From NCBI RefSeq assembly GCF_025148125.1, contig NZ_CP102267.1, positions 97,001-161,000 of the forward strand: DNA of 64,000 bases. Direction: 5' to 3'. Source of the stretch: Blautia wexlerae DSM 19850 (GTDB taxonomy: Bacteria > Bacillota > Clostridia > Lachnospirales > Lachnospiraceae). The notes beneath the pieces were generated by a model. That model had not been told where the DNA came from and made no database searches. It saw nothing but the letters and a program-made list of their open reading frames with translations. Of this stretch, positions 1 to 9,583 are shown one piece after another. The translations under genes were made by a program, and so were the position numbers. The number at the start of each line of letters is the position of its first letter. The stretch's first letter is position 1.

Positions 1-1902
1 GTGAAGAGTCTTTATGAAGCACATGAGGCAGAACTTCTCAAAGATCGTGCAGAAGTAGATGTAACAGGTCTTGATGAAGAACAGGCAAAGGAAGCTGTTA
101 AGAAAGATTATGAAGAGAGAAGAGAAATCATGGACGCAAGCCCGATCCACGTAGCGATCGCAGGCCGTATGATGTTCAAGAGAGTTATGGGTAAGGCTTC
201 TTTCTGCAATATCCAGGATTTACAGGGAAATATTCAGGTATATGTAGCAAGAGATGCGATCGGAGCAGATTCTTATGCAGATTTTAAGAAATCCGATATC
301 GGTGATATCTTCGGACTGGAAGGTTTTGCATTCAGAACAAGAACAGGTGAGATTTCTATCCATGCAGAAAGCATGACTCTTCTTTCCAAGAGCTTACAGA
401 TTCTTCCTGAGAAATTCCATGGACTGACAGATACAGATATGCGTTATCGTCAGAGATATGTAGACCTTATCATGAATCAGGACAGCAAGAACGTATTTAT
501 CAAACGTTCCCAGATTCTGAAAGAAATCCGTAACTTCCTTGCAGACCGTGACTTCATGGAAGTGGAAACTCCGATGCTGGTTGCAAATGCAGGCGGTGCT
601 GCAGCAAGACCGTTTGAAACTCATTATAATGCACTGAACGAAGATGTTAAGCTTCGTATTTCTCTTGAACTTTATCTGAAGAGACTGATCGTTGGTGGTC
701 TTGAGAGAGTTTATGAGATCGGACGTGTATTCCGTAATGAAGGTGTAGATACCCGTCATAATCCGGAGTTTACTCTGATGGAGCTTTATCAGGCATATAC
801 AGATTATGAAGGCATGATGGAACTGACTGAGTCTATGTTCCGTTATCTGGCAGAGAAGGTTTGTGGTTCTGCGAAGATTTCCTACAATGGTATCGAGATC
901 GACCTCAGCAAACCTTTTGAACGTCTGACCATGAATGATGCGATCAAGAAATATGCAGGAATTGACTTTGATGAAGTTGCAGATGATGAAGCAGCTAAGA
1001 AGCTTGCAGATGAGCATCATATTGAATATGAAGAACGTCATAAGAAGGGTGATATCATCAACCTGTTCTTCGAGGAATACTGTGAAAAAGAACTGATCCA
1101 GCCAACCTTTATCATGGATCATCCGATTGAGATTTCTCCGCTGACAAAGAAGAAACCTTCTGATCCGAATAAGGTAGAGCGTTTCGAGCTGTTCATTAAT
1201 ACATGGGAAATGTGTAACGCATATTCCGAGCTCAATGACCCGATTGACCAGAGAGAGCGTTTCAAAGCACAGGATGCTCTTGCTGACGCAGGAGATGAGG
1301 AAGCAAACCACACAGATGAAGACTTCCTGAATGCACTGGAGATCGGTATGCCGCCTACAGGTGGTATCGGATACGGAATCGACCGTCTGGTTATGCTGCT
1401 TACAGACAGCCAGGCAATCCGTGACGTACTGCTGTTCCCGACAATGAAGTCCCAGGGCGCTGCTAAGAACGAAGCAAACAACGTTGCGCAGGCTAAAACG
1501 GTTTCAGAAAAGCCAGTTGAGAAGATTGATTTTTCAAAGGTAGAAATCGAACCATTGTTCAAAGATGAGGTAGATTTTGAGACTTTCAGCAAGTCCGATT
1601 TCCGTGCAGTAAAGGTAAAAGAGTGTGTCGCAGTGCCGAAGTCAAAGAAACTTTTACAGTTTACTCTGGATGATGGAACAGGCGTAGAACGTACCATTTT
1701 AAGCGGTATTCACGCATTCTACGAACCAGAAGAACTGGTAGGTAAGACACTTATAGCTATCACAAATCTGCCACCTAGAGCAATGATGGGAATTGAATCT
1801 TGTGGAATGTTACTTAGTGCAATCCATGAAGAAGAGGGCGAAGAAAAACTTCATCTTCTGATGGTAGATGACCATATTCCGGCTGGTGCAAAATTATATT
1901 AA
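1..1902 (+). CDS. lysS: Lysyl-tRNA synthetase with C-terminal tRNA-binding domain (5' partial)
   Basis: Class II aminoacyl-tRNA synthetase that charges tRNA-Lys. The frame is open at base 1, and the usual N-terminal segment of bacterial LysRS is missing, so the true start probably lies upstream of the window. The anticodon-binding OB fold comes first ([14 protein letters not shown] region). Motif 2 is [19 protein letters not shown] and motif 3 is [13 protein letters not shown]. After about residue 500 a linker leads into an extra OB domain (about residues 525-633, from [18 protein letters not shown] sequence to the end) of the Trbp111/MetRS C-terminal type, which binds tRNA non-specifically. 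The extra domain is clear; its effect on charging is inferred. It is followed by two overlapping hairpins. Confidence 0.96.
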   Translation: MKSLYEAHEAELLKDRAEVDVTGLDEEQAKEAVKKDYEERREIMDASPIHVAIAGRMMFKRVMGKASFCNIQDLQGNIQVYVARDAIGADSYADFKKSDIGDIFGLEGFAFRTRTGEISIHAESMTLLSKSLQILPEKFHGLTDTDMRYRQRYVDLIMNQDSKNVFIKRSQILKEIRNFLADRDFMEVETPMLVANAGGAAARPFETHYNALNEDVKLRISLELYLKRLIVGGLERVYEIGRVFRNEGVDTRHNPEFTLMELYQAYTDYEGMMELTESMFRYLAEKVCGSAKISYNGIEIDLSKPFERLTMNDAIKKYAGIDFDEVADDEAAKKLADEHHIEYEERHKKGDIINLFFEEYCEKELIQPTFIMDHPIEISPLTKKKPSDPNKVERFELFINTWEMCNAYSELNDPIDQRERFKAQDALADAGDEEANHTDEDFLNALEIGMPPTGGIGYGIDRLVMLLTDSQAIRDVLLFPTMKSQGAAKNEANNVAQAKTVSEKPVEKIDFSKVEIEPLFKDEVDFETFSKSDFRAVKVKECVAVPKSKKLLQFTLDDGTGVERTILSGIHAFYEPEELVGKTLIAITNLPPRAMMGIESCGMLLSAIHEEEGEEKLHLLMVDDHIPAGAKLY

Positions 1903-1909
1903 TATCAGG

Positions 1910-2002
1910 ACACTTCGCTTTTAGTGAAATACTAAAGGCGGAGTGTTATTTATATTATAGGAAATTACTCTGTAATGTTCCTATAATATAAATAACACTC
2001 CG
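1910..2002 (+). terminator. Two overlapping, mutually exclusive hairpins downstream of lysS
   Basis: Hairpin 1 pairs 1910-1925 with 1931-1946: a 16-bp stem with two G-U pairs and loop gaaat, followed by a TATTTAT stretch, so it can act as the lysS terminator. Hairpin 2 pairs 1939-1963 with 1978-2002: a 25-bp perfect stem, with a further near-complementary attac/gtaat inside the loop. The hairpins share 1939-1946, so only one can form fully. Termination by hairpin 1 is an inference from its shape. Confidence 0.7.
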
Positions 2003-2045
2003 GGCAGGATCGCACTGCGATGGAGAGTAATGATACGGCTGCAGG

Positions 2046-2063
2046 TATGCCATATATGGCATA
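2046..2063. promoter_or_regulatory. 18-bp perfect palindrome upstream of the ABC importer
   Basis: The sequence tatgccatatatggcata is its own reverse complement. It lies about 115 bases before the binding-protein start, where an operator would be expected. The regulator is unknown. I found no convincing -35/-10 pair beside it. Confidence 0.45.
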
Positions 2064-2110
2064 TATAAGGCACAAAAAGGAATATGTCAATATCCCCCCG
2101 CAGGGCTTAC

Positions 2111-2134
2111 TGATGTCAGAATTGTCTGATATCA
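2111..2134. promoter_or_regulatory. Imperfect inverted repeat before the ABC importer
   Basis: tgatgtcaga and tctgatatca are separated by attg and match at nine of ten positions. It sits 43 bases before the start of the binding-protein gene and could be an operator half-site pair or an mRNA stem. Nothing more can be said from sequence. Confidence 0.3.
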
Positions 2135-2176
2135 TAAAAGCCAGTTACCAATAAAGAAAAAGCGAGGGAACATGAA

Positions 2177-3718
2177 ATGAAAAAGGGTTTATTGACAATG
2201 GCCGGAGTGCTTCTGACTGTATCACTGGTCAGTGCCGGAACAACAGTGCCTGTACTGGCAGAGGAAGAAACAACACTGGTATACGGAAGCGGAGATTATA
2301 CCAGGATCAATCCTGCTATGGATGAACATGGAGAGATCAATATTCTGATCTTCAACGGTTTAACTGCACATGACGGAGATAATCAGGTAGTTCCGGGACT
2401 GGCAGAGAGCTGGGATTTTGATGATGAAACCAATACTTATACATTCCATATGGCAGAAGATGCCAAGTGGCAGGACGGCGAACCTGTGACAGCAGAGGAT
2501 GTTAAATTTACTATTGAAGCGATCATGGATCCGGAAAATGGTTCTGAGAATGCACCCAACTACGAGGACGTAGAAGAGATCAATGTGATTGATGATCATA
2601 CGGTTGCGTTCAAGCTTGAGGACAAAAACGTTGCATTCCTTGACTATATGACAATGGCAGTTCTTCCTAAGCATCTGCTTGAGGGAGAAGATATGCAGAC
2701 TTCTGACTTCTTCCGTAACCCGGTAGGAACAGGTCCATACAAGATTGAATCCTGGGATGAGGGACAGGCGATCACACTGGTTAAGAATGAAGATTATTTC
2801 AAGGGTGAGCCTTCCATCGATAAAATTGTATTCAAGATCGTACCGGATGACAATGCGAAAGCACTTCAGTTAAAATCCGGAGAACTTGATCTGGCATTAT
2901 TAACACCAAAGGATGCAGCTGCTTTTGCAGATGATGAGGCATATACATGCTACGATATGAAGACTTCTGATTATCGTGGAATCATGTTTAACTTTGGAAA
3001 TGAATACTGGCAGAAAAACCGTGATCTGATCCCGGCAGTATGCTATGGGCTTGACCGTCAGGCGATCATCGACGCAGTTATCCTTGGACAGGGAATGCCG
3101 GCTTATGGACCTCTTCAGAGAAATATCTACAATTATGAAGATGTAGAGCATTATGATTACAATCCTGAAAAAGCAAAAGAAATTCTGGAAGCTGCAGGAT
3201 GCGAGATGGGTGATGACGGATTCTATTATCGTGACGGCGAAAAAGTGGGATTTGTAATCAGCGTAAGTGCAGGAGATCAGGTACGTATTGATATGGCTCA
3301 GATCGCAGCACAGGAACTGAAAGAGATCGGCATGGATGTATCAGTAGAGATCCCTGCACAGACAGACTGGGCAGGACAGATGGCATTCCTGATCGGATGG
3401 GGAAGCCCATTTGACGCTGACGACCATACATACAAAGTATTCGGAACAAATAAGGGAGCAAACTACTCCGGCTATTCTAATGCAGACGTTGACAAGTATC
3501 TGACAGAAGCAAGACAGTCAGCTGATCCGGAAGTTCGTGCAGAAGCCTATGCTAATTTCCAGAAAGCTCTGGCAGAGGATCCGGCTTATGCAATGATCTG
3601 CTATATTGATGCCAACTATGTTGCTGACAGCAATATTAAAGGAATTGATCCTGATACAATTATGGGACATCATGGAGTTGGAATCTTCTGGAATGTAGCA
3701 GACTGGACTATTGAATAA
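2177..3718 (+). CDS. ABC transporter substrate-binding protein, family 5 (peptide/nickel type)
   Basis: Extracellular solute receptor for an oligopeptide/nickel-type importer whose other four subunits follow. It is 513 aa, the usual length for SBP_bac_5. An N-terminal signal peptide (about residues 1-29) ends at VLA before EEE. The family core is visible: GLAESWDFDDETNTYTFH, WQDGEPVTAEDVKFT and NPVGTGPYKIESW. No lipobox cysteine is present, unusual for a Gram-positive binding protein, which normally has a lipid anchor. The start is supported by GAGGGA seven bases upstream. A strong terminator separates it from the ATPase genes, which fits higher expression of the receptor. The ligand (peptide, nickel chelate or other) cannot be decided here. 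Confidence 0.92.
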   Translation: MKKGLLTMAGVLLTVSLVSAGTTVPVLAEEETTLVYGSGDYTRINPAMDEHGEINILIFNGLTAHDGDNQVVPGLAESWDFDDETNTYTFHMAEDAKWQDGEPVTAEDVKFTIEAIMDPENGSENAPNYEDVEEINVIDDHTVAFKLEDKNVAFLDYMTMAVLPKHLLEGEDMQTSDFFRNPVGTGPYKIESWDEGQAITLVKNEDYFKGEPSIDKIVFKIVPDDNAKALQLKSGELDLALLTPKDAAAFADDEAYTCYDMKTSDYRGIMFNFGNEYWQKNRDLIPAVCYGLDRQAIIDAVILGQGMPAYGPLQRNIYNYEDVEHYDYNPEKAKEILEAAGCEMGDDGFYYRDGEKVGFVISVSAGDQVRIDMAQIAAQELKEIGMDVSVEIPAQTDWAGQMAFLIGWGSPFDADDHTYKVFGTNKGANYSGYSNADVDKYLTEARQSADPEVRAEAYANFQKALAEDPAYAMICYIDANYVADSNIKGIDPDTIMGHHGVGIFWNVADWTIE

Positions 3719-3813
3719 TAAAATGATATCAGGGTCAAAAGGTCAAAAAGCCATTCATGCTTGCGCCATAAGACCTTTGACTCTAACATCATAAAAAAGA
3801 TAAAGGTTGTGAC

Positions 3814-3839
3814 GGGGGCACTAAAGGTGCCCCCTTTTT
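3814..3839 (+). terminator. Intrinsic terminator inside the ABC operon
   Basis: An 8-bp GC-rich stem, gggggcac (3814-3821) with gtgccccc (3827-3834), has a 5-base loop and is followed by ttttt. It lies between the binding-protein gene and the first ATPase gene and probably lets only part of transcription read on into the membrane and ATPase genes. Confidence 0.85.
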
Positions 3840-3863
3840 ACACGAGCGGAAAAAGGATTAAAA

Positions 3864-4877
3864 ATGGAACATTTATTAGAGGTTAAAAATCTTTCAGTCA
3901 GCATTGACGGTCCTGTCGGAGAAGTCCAGGCAGTAAGAGATGTGTCTTTTTCATTAAAAAAGGGAGAGGTGCTGGCCATAGTCGGAGAATCCGGATGCGG
4001 GAAGAGTGTGCTTTGCAAAAGTATCATGAAGCTTTTGCCTCCAAGTGCAAAGATTAAAGAGGGCAGCATCTGTGTGAACGGACAGGATATCACCTGTTAC
4101 AGGGAAAAGGAGATGCAGAAACTGCGTGGAAGAGTTTTTTCTATGATCTTTCAGGATCCTATGACATCCTTGAATCCAACTATTAAAATTGGAAAACAGA
4201 TTGGGGAAGCAGTGGTGATCCACAATAAGAACTACACGAAGGAACAGGTAAATAAGAAGGTTCTGGAACTGATGGAACTGGTAGGTATCTCCCATCCAAA
4301 GGAACGATATCATCAGTATCCGTGGCAGTTCTCCGGAGGAATGCGTCAGAGATGTGTTATGGCCATCGCTCTGGCAGCAGATCCGGATATTTTATTTGCA
4401 GATGAACCAACTACTGCACTGGATGTGACCATACAGGCACAGATTCTGGATCTTCTGCGGGAAATACAGATGAAGCTTGGAACAGCTACCATACTGGTAT
4501 CCCATGATCTGGGAGTGGTTGCACGTGTGGCAGACAGAGTGGCAGTCATGTATGCAGGCAAGATCGTAGAGATCGGTACAGCAGAGGAAGTGTATTATGA
4601 TCCCAGACATCCATACACATGGGGGCTGATGAGATCACTGCCTGCATTTGCAAATGGAAAAGAAAGCCTGTACACTATCCCCGGCATGCCTCCTACTTTG
4701 ATAGATCCGCCGAAAGGTGATGCTTTTGCATGTAGAAACGAATATGCCCTGAATATTGATTATGAAGAAATGCCGCCTATGTTTAAGATAACAGATACTC
4801 ATTATGCGGCAACCTGGCTGCTGGATCCAAGAGCACCGCAGATCAAATCACCTATGGGAGGAATCGTCCATGAGTAA
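3864..4877 (+). CDS. ABC transporter ATP-binding protein, OppD/DppD/NikD-like
   Basis: First of two ATPases of the importer; it hydrolyses ATP on the cytoplasmic face. Walker A GESGCGKS is at residues 41-48, the signature is [16 protein letters not shown], and Walker B runs into DEPTTALDV. The H-loop is in [10 protein letters not shown]. The C-terminal family extension ([12 protein letters not shown]) is present, but the usual cluster of four cysteines there is reduced to one (GDAFAC). It is 337 aa, normal for OppD. The start codon follows a weak AAAAGGA ribosome binding site. The 3' end overlaps the next gene by 8 bases. Confidence 0.93.
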   Translation: MEHLLEVKNLSVSIDGPVGEVQAVRDVSFSLKKGEVLAIVGESGCGKSVLCKSIMKLLPPSAKIKEGSICVNGQDITCYREKEMQKLRGRVFSMIFQDPMTSLNPTIKIGKQIGEAVVIHNKNYTKEQVNKKVLELMELVGISHPKERYHQYPWQFSGGMRQRCVMAIALAADPDILFADEPTTALDVTIQAQILDLLREIQMKLGTATILVSHDLGVVARVADRVAVMYAGKIVEIGTAEEVYYDPRHPYTWGLMRSLPAFANGKESLYTIPGMPPTLIDPPKGDAFACRNEYALNIDYEEMPPMFKITDTHYAATWLLDPRAPQIKSPMGGIVHE

Positions 4878-5781
4878 AGAAATTTTATTGGATGTCAGGC
4901 ATCTGACTCAGCAGTTTCATCTGACAAAAAAGATCAAGGTAAAGGCTGTAGATGATGTCTCATTTCAGATCCATAAAGGTGAGATCTTTGGTCTGGTAGG
5001 GGAATCTGGTTCAGGAAAGTCCACAGTTGCCAGATGTCTGATGAATATATATCAGCCGGCTCAGGGAGAAATCTGGTATAAAGATGTAAATATCTGCGAC
5101 AAAAAGGAATTTAAAAAGCATAAAAAAATGCTGCAGACCCGCCGCCAGATGATATTCCAGGATTCCGCATCCAGTCTGAACCAGAAAATGAAGGTGTCAG
5201 ATATTATTACGGAACCAATGAGAATCCAGCATATCACACCTCCGAGAGGAAGCTTTGTGAAGGAAGCTGCTTTTCAGATGGAATATGTAGGACTTGAGAA
5301 CAGTTTCCTGGACCGTTATCCATCTGAATTATCAGGGGGACAGAGACAGCGAGTGGCCATAGCCAGATCTCTGTGTATGGAACCGGAATTTCTGGTGGCT
5401 GATGAACCGATAGCTTCCCTGGATGTGTCCATACAGGCACAGATCGTCAATCTGTTCCGTCATCTGCAGGAGGAGCATGGATTTACATTTCTGTTTATAG
5501 CTCATGACCTGGCTATGGTTGAGTATCTCTGTGACCGTGTGGGAGTTATGTATCATGGAAAACTGGTAGAACTGGCGCCATCAGAAGAATTGTATTCCAA
5601 TCCGGTGCATCCTTATACAAAAACATTGCTGTCTGCAATTCCTGTTCCTGACCCGATCAGGGAGAGAAAAAGAGTTCTGCAGTACTATGATGGCGAAGGA
5701 ATGGAAAACAGCGTGTGGACAGAAGTGTCACCCGGACATTTTGCAATGCTTCCGGCTGAAGGAAAGGGGTGCAGTATATAA
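4870..5781 (+). CDS. ABC transporter ATP-binding protein, OppF/DppF/NikE-like
   Basis: Second ATPase, 303 aa, expected to pair with the preceding one. Walker A GESGSGKST is at about residues 44-52, the signature is ELSGGQRQRVAIARSL, and the Walker B region is FLVADEPIASLDV. It ends in the oligopeptide-type C-terminal segment HPYTKTLLSAIPVPDP. I chose ATG 4870, not the in-frame ATG 66 bases upstream, because GGGAGG lies just before it and the conserved domain begins directly after it. The upstream extension would only be read-through of the previous gene in another frame. The stop overlaps the next start as TAATG. Confidence 0.93.
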   Translation: MSKEILLDVRHLTQQFHLTKKIKVKAVDDVSFQIHKGEIFGLVGESGSGKSTVARCLMNIYQPAQGEIWYKDVNICDKKEFKKHKKMLQTRRQMIFQDSASSLNQKMKVSDIITEPMRIQHITPPRGSFVKEAAFQMEYVGLENSFLDRYPSELSGGQRQRVAIARSLCMEPEFLVADEPIASLDVSIQAQIVNLFRHLQEEHGFTFLFIAHDLAMVEYLCDRVGVMYHGKLVELAPSEELYSNPVHPYTKTLLSAIPVPDPIRERKRVLQYYDGEGMENSVWTEVSPGHFAMLPAEGKGCSI

Positions 5782-6785
5782 TGAGACAAAAAAAGTTAGT
5801 CTACTATGGTAAAAAATGCCTGATATTCCTGATCTCAGTATTTATATTGTCTGTAGCTGTATTTTATGTAGCCCGTCTTGCACCGGGAGATCCGCTGATC
5901 TCCTATTATGGTGACCGTACAGAGAAGATGAGTCCGGAAGAACGTGAATGGGCTATGGGAAAACTGGGATTGAACGAACCGATTTCTGTGCAGTATGTGA
6001 AGTGGGTAAAAAATGCCTTTCATGGAGAATTTGGAATTTCATTTAAATATAAACAGGATGTGGTAGAAGTGATCGGCGGCCGTATTGGCAATACACTTGT
6101 ACTTGGAGGAATCGGATTTATCATTATGTTTGCCGGAGCCTTGCTCCTGGGAATCCTGTGTGCCTGGTACGAAAACCGGCTGGCAGACCGGATCCTGTGT
6201 AAGCTGGGAACCATATCCAGTTGTATTCCTGAGTTTTGGATGGCTCTGGTCCTGATCCTTGTTTTTTCCGTAAATCTTAAGATCCTGCCAAGCAGTGGAG
6301 CTTACAGTACAGGAAATGCAGGAGATATCGGTGACAGAGTGCTGCATCTGATCATGCCTCTGACCATCGTGGTCATGGAGCATTTATGGTATTATGCTTA
6401 CATGATCCGAAATAAGATCCTTGAAGAGGTTCGCGCAGATTATGTACTTTTGGCAAAGGCAAAAGGCCTGGATAAGAAAAAGCTTATGTTCAGACATTGT
6501 GTCCGAAATGTAATGCCTGCTTATCTGAGTATTATGGCCATTGCAGTCCCCCATGTACTTGGAGGAACCTATGTGGTAGAAAGTGTATTCTCTTATCCCG
6601 GAATCGGAGCTCTGTCCTATGAGAGTGCCAGATATCATGATTACAATCTGCTGATGCTGCTTTGTATGATGTCAGGAATCCTGGTTATTTTCTGTAATAT
6701 CGTCAGTCAGACTATTAATGAACAGATAGATCCCCGTATGAAGGATGAAGTAATAACCGAGAAATCGGAGGTAGTAGAAGGATGA
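5781..6785 (+). CDS. ABC transporter permease, DppB/OppB/NikB-like
   Basis: Integral membrane subunit of the importer, 334 aa from ATG 5781. It has an N-terminal helix (about residues 12-32), the ARLAPGDPL segment and a long external loop. The BPD transmembrane domain then carries the EAA-type coupling loop near RADYVLLAKAKGLDKKKLMFRH. Start 5781 overlaps the preceding stop by one base (TAATG), and AAGGGG lies about 11 bases upstream. An alternative GTG at 5769 would overlap that ribosome binding site. Confidence 0.92.
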   Translation: MRQKKLVYYGKKCLIFLISVFILSVAVFYVARLAPGDPLISYYGDRTEKMSPEEREWAMGKLGLNEPISVQYVKWVKNAFHGEFGISFKYKQDVVEVIGGRIGNTLVLGGIGFIIMFAGALLLGILCAWYENRLADRILCKLGTISSCIPEFWMALVLILVFSVNLKILPSSGAYSTGNAGDIGDRVLHLIMPLTIVVMEHLWYYAYMIRNKILEEVRADYVLLAKAKGLDKKKLMFRHCVRNVMPAYLSIMAIAVPHVLGGTYVVESVFSYPGIGALSYESARYHDYNLLMLLCMMSGILVIFCNIVSQTINEQIDPRMKDEVITEKSEVVEG

Positions 6786-7669
6786 CCAATCATTTATTTG
6801 AACTGGCAGGAAACAGAAAGACAGAAACCGTAATTCCCAAATCAAAGAAAAAGTGGTATCAGGGAAAACCCGTTGTTTCAGCAGCAATCCTGATTCTTAT
6901 CGTACTGGGCTGCCTGTGTGCGGAACTGATCATGACAAAGGATCCTGCTTATATGGATCTGTTAAACTATAATAAAGCTCCTGACAGGGAGTTCCTTTTT
7001 GGAACAGATACTATGGGAAGGGATATTTTTTCCATGATTTGGTATGGAGGAAGAATCTCGATCTTGATCGGTGGATTAGCCACAGTTATTTCTACTTTTA
7101 TTGCAGTGGTAGTCGGTGCCTTCAGTGGAGTGGCACCTGCCTGGCTTGATGAACTGATCATGAGATTTACAGAAATATTCTTAAGTATACCAACTCTGCT
7201 CCTGATCATTTTGCTGCAGGCTATTATGGGAGATGCAAATATCCTGAGTCTGTCCTTTGTGATCGGTGTGACCAGCTGGACCAGTATTGCGAAAGTAGTA
7301 CGCACAGAGGTACGGCAGATACGAAACAGTGAGTATATCATCGCTGCAAGATGTATGGGAGCGGGATTCTTCCGTATTTTGTGGAAGCATCTGGTGCCGA
7401 ACTTTTTCTCATCCATTATGTTTATGGTAGTCATGAATGTAAGAACTGCAATGATCTCTGAAGCTACTTTAAGCTTTATGGGCATTGGACTTCCCATAGA
7501 GGTTATCACATGGGGAAGTATGCTGTCTCTGTCAGATAAGGCATTAATGACAGGTTCCTGGTGGATCATTCTGATCCCCGGACTTTTCCTGATCACCACA
7601 GTGCTCTGCCTGACCAATATAGGAAACGCCTGCAGAGAGCGGACAAACAGAAAAGAAAGTAATTTTTAA
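6782..7669 (+). CDS. ABC transporter permease, DppC/OppC/NikC-like
   Basis: Second permease, 295 aa, translationally coupled through an ATGA overlap with the first. It has the OppC N-terminal cytoplasmic segment, one helix at about residues 31-51, the conserved LFGTDTMGRDIFS motif, and a BPD domain with the coupling loop around RNSEYIIAARCMGAGFFRI. It closes the five-gene importer unit in the order binding protein, ATPase, ATPase, permease, permease. There is no clear terminator after it; the promoter of the next gene begins within 30 bases. Confidence 0.93.
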   Translation: MTNHLFELAGNRKTETVIPKSKKKWYQGKPVVSAAILILIVLGCLCAELIMTKDPAYMDLLNYNKAPDREFLFGTDTMGRDIFSMIWYGGRISILIGGLATVISTFIAVVVGAFSGVAPAWLDELIMRFTEIFLSIPTLLLIILLQAIMGDANILSLSFVIGVTSWTSIAKVVRTEVRQIRNSEYIIAARCMGAGFFRILWKHLVPNFFSSIMFMVVMNVRTAMISEATLSFMGIGLPIEVITWGSMLSLSDKALMTGSWWIILIPGLFLITTVLCLTNIGNACRERTNRKESNF

Positions 7670-7695
7670 AATTTGATTGAAATCTCGCTGTCTTG

Positions 7696-7724
7696 TTGCT
7701 GATTTGTCTGATTTATGATATTAT
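7696..7724 (+). promoter_or_regulatory. Predicted sigma-A promoter of the phosphohexomutase gene
   Basis: -35 TTGCTG (7696-7701), 17-base spacer, -10 TATTAT (7719-7724), about 45 bases before the start codon. Confidence 0.65.
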
Positions 7725-7769
7725 GGAAATATCTTAAAAAATCTAAAAAATAAGGCAGGAGTGGTCAAA

Positions 7770-9452
7770 ATGTATCAGGAAGAATACAAACGTTGGTTGG
7801 CAGCAGATCTGCAGGATGCGGATCTTAATCCGGAATTATCCAAAATCGAAGGAAATGACGAAGAGATCAAAGATCGTTTCGCAGTAGCGCTGAAATTCGG
7901 AACTGCCGGACTTCGCGGAGTACTTGGAGCCGGAACCAACCGTATGAATATTTATGTAGTTCGCCAGGCAACACAGGGACTTGCGAACTGGGTAAAAACA
8001 CAGGGCGGTAATCAGACAGTAGCCATCAGCTATGACAGCCGTCTTAAGAGTGATGTATTTGCAAAAACAGCAGCAGGCGTACTGGCGGCAAATGATATCA
8101 ATGTCAGAATTTATGACGCACTGATGCCTGTACCTGCACTTTCCTTTGCAACACGTTACTATGAATGCAATGCAGGTATTATGGTAACAGCATCCCACAA
8201 CCCGGCTAAGTACAACGGATACAAAGCATACGGTCCTGACGGATGCCAGATGACAGACGATGCAGCTGCCATTGTATATGAAGAGATCCAGAAAACAGAC
8301 GTACTTACAGGTGCGAAATATATGTCCTTCGCAGAAGGCGTAGAACAGGGAAAGATTCGTTTTGTAGGAGATGACTGCAAGCAGGCTCTCTATGAAGCTA
8401 TCGAATCCCGTCAGGTTCGTCCGGGTCTCTGCAAGACAGCAGGACTGAAACTGGTTTACAGCCCGTTAAACGGATCAGGACTTGTACCTGTAACTCAGGT
8501 ATTAAAAGATATCGGAATCACAGATATCACAATCGTTCCGGAACAGGAATATCCGAACGGATACTTCACAACCTGCAGCTATCCGAACCCGGAAATCTTT
8601 GCAGCTCTGGAGCTTGGATTAAATCTCGCAAAAGAAACAGGTGCAGACTTAATGCTTGCAACTGATCCGGATGCAGACCGTGTTGGTATCGCAATGAAAT
8701 GCCCGGATGGTTCCTATGAACTGGTAACAGGTAATGAGGTAGGTGTACTCCTTCTTGACTATATCTGTGCAGGCCGCATTGAAAAAGGCACAATGCCAAA
8801 GAACCCGGTAGCAGTGAAATCCATTGTTTCCACACCACTTGCAGATGCAGTGGCAGAGCACTATGGAGTAGAACTCAGAAGCGTACTTACAGGATTCAAG
8901 TGGATCGGCGATCAGATCGCACAGCTTGAAGCAGCAGATGAAGTAGACAGATTTATCTTCGGATTTGAAGAGAGCTACGGATACCTTGCAGGACCATATG
9001 TACGTGACAAGGATGCTGTTATCGGATCTATGCTGATCTGTGAAATGGCTGCATATTACAGAAGTATAGGAAGTTCCCTGAAACAGAGAATGGAAGAGAT
9101 CTATGCACAGTACGGACGTTACCTGAATAAAGTAGACAGCTTCGAATTCCCGGGATTAAGCGGAATGGATAAGATGTCAGCTCTGATGCAGGGACTTCGT
9201 GACAAACCTCTCACAGAGATCGCAGGTCATACTATAGTAAAAGTAACAGATTACCAGAAACCGGAAGAAACAGGACTTCCTGCAGCAAACGTACTGATCT
9301 ACAAGCTGGATAACGGCGAGACAGTAGTTGTCCGCCCATCCGGAACAGAACCAAAGATCAAAATCTATTACACAACTCTCGGCAAGAATCTGGAAGAGGC
9401 AGAAGCTGAGAAAGAAAAGCTTGCAGAAGCATTAAAACCGATTATGGCATAA
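7770..9452 (+). CDS. Phospho-sugar mutase (phosphoglucomutase/phosphomannomutase)
   Basis: Alpha-D-phosphohexomutase that interconverts hexose 1- and 6-phosphates, linking glycolysis to glycogen and cell-wall precursor synthesis. It has all four family signatures in order: KFGTAGLRGVLGAG near the N terminus, the catalytic phosphoserine loop TASHNPAKYNGYKAY, the metal loop DPDADRVG, and the sugar-binding GFEESYGY. RPSGTEPKIKIYY is the phosphate loop at the C terminus. At 560 aa it matches the long PgcA-type family. ATG 7770 is preferred over GTG 7761 because GGAG at 7757-7760 would touch the GTG. It is likely monocistronic, with its own promoter and terminator. The substrate preference (glucose or mannose) is not settled. 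Confidence 0.95.
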   Translation: MYQEEYKRWLAADLQDADLNPELSKIEGNDEEIKDRFAVALKFGTAGLRGVLGAGTNRMNIYVVRQATQGLANWVKTQGGNQTVAISYDSRLKSDVFAKTAAGVLAANDINVRIYDALMPVPALSFATRYYECNAGIMVTASHNPAKYNGYKAYGPDGCQMTDDAAAIVYEEIQKTDVLTGAKYMSFAEGVEQGKIRFVGDDCKQALYEAIESRQVRPGLCKTAGLKLVYSPLNGSGLVPVTQVLKDIGITDITIVPEQEYPNGYFTTCSYPNPEIFAALELGLNLAKETGADLMLATDPDADRVGIAMKCPDGSYELVTGNEVGVLLLDYICAGRIEKGTMPKNPVAVKSIVSTPLADAVAEHYGVELRSVLTGFKWIGDQIAQLEAADEVDRFIFGFEESYGYLAGPYVRDKDAVIGSMLICEMAAYYRSIGSSLKQRMEEIYAQYGRYLNKVDSFEFPGLSGMDKMSALMQGLRDKPLTEIAGHTIVKVTDYQKPEETGLPAANVLIYKLDNGETVVVRPSGTEPKIKIYYTTLGKNLEEAEAEKEKLAEALKPIMA

Positions 9453-9491
9453 GCAATTGTAAGCAGAACTGAATAAAATATACCAAACCGG

Positions 9492-9528
9492 AAAGGCTGT
9501 GCTCATTGGAGGTGCAGTCTTTCTTTTT
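9492..9528 (+). terminator. Intrinsic terminator after the phosphohexomutase gene
   Basis: An 11-bp stem with some G-U pairs (9492-9502 with 9512-9522), followed by ctttttg. Confidence 0.7.
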
Positions 9529-9549
9529 GTAACCCGCAGGGGCCTTACT

Positions 9550-9576
9550 GTTACTGTGAACGGAGTGAACAGTAAC
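9550..9576. repeat. GTTACTGT-11-ACAGTAAC inverted repeat, copy 1
   Basis: gttactgt (9550-9557) and acagtaac (9569-9576) are exact complements around an 11-base loop. The same arms with an 11-base loop recur at 13522-13548, and loose relatives occur near 52180-52490 and 55005. It looks like a small dispersed intergenic element. Confidence 0.6.
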
Positions 9577-9583
9577 GACTTAC

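Noticed and set aside
394..1311. Long minus-strand reading frame opposite lysS
   Set aside because: It mirrors the codon pattern of lysS, has no RBS and no recognisable domain.
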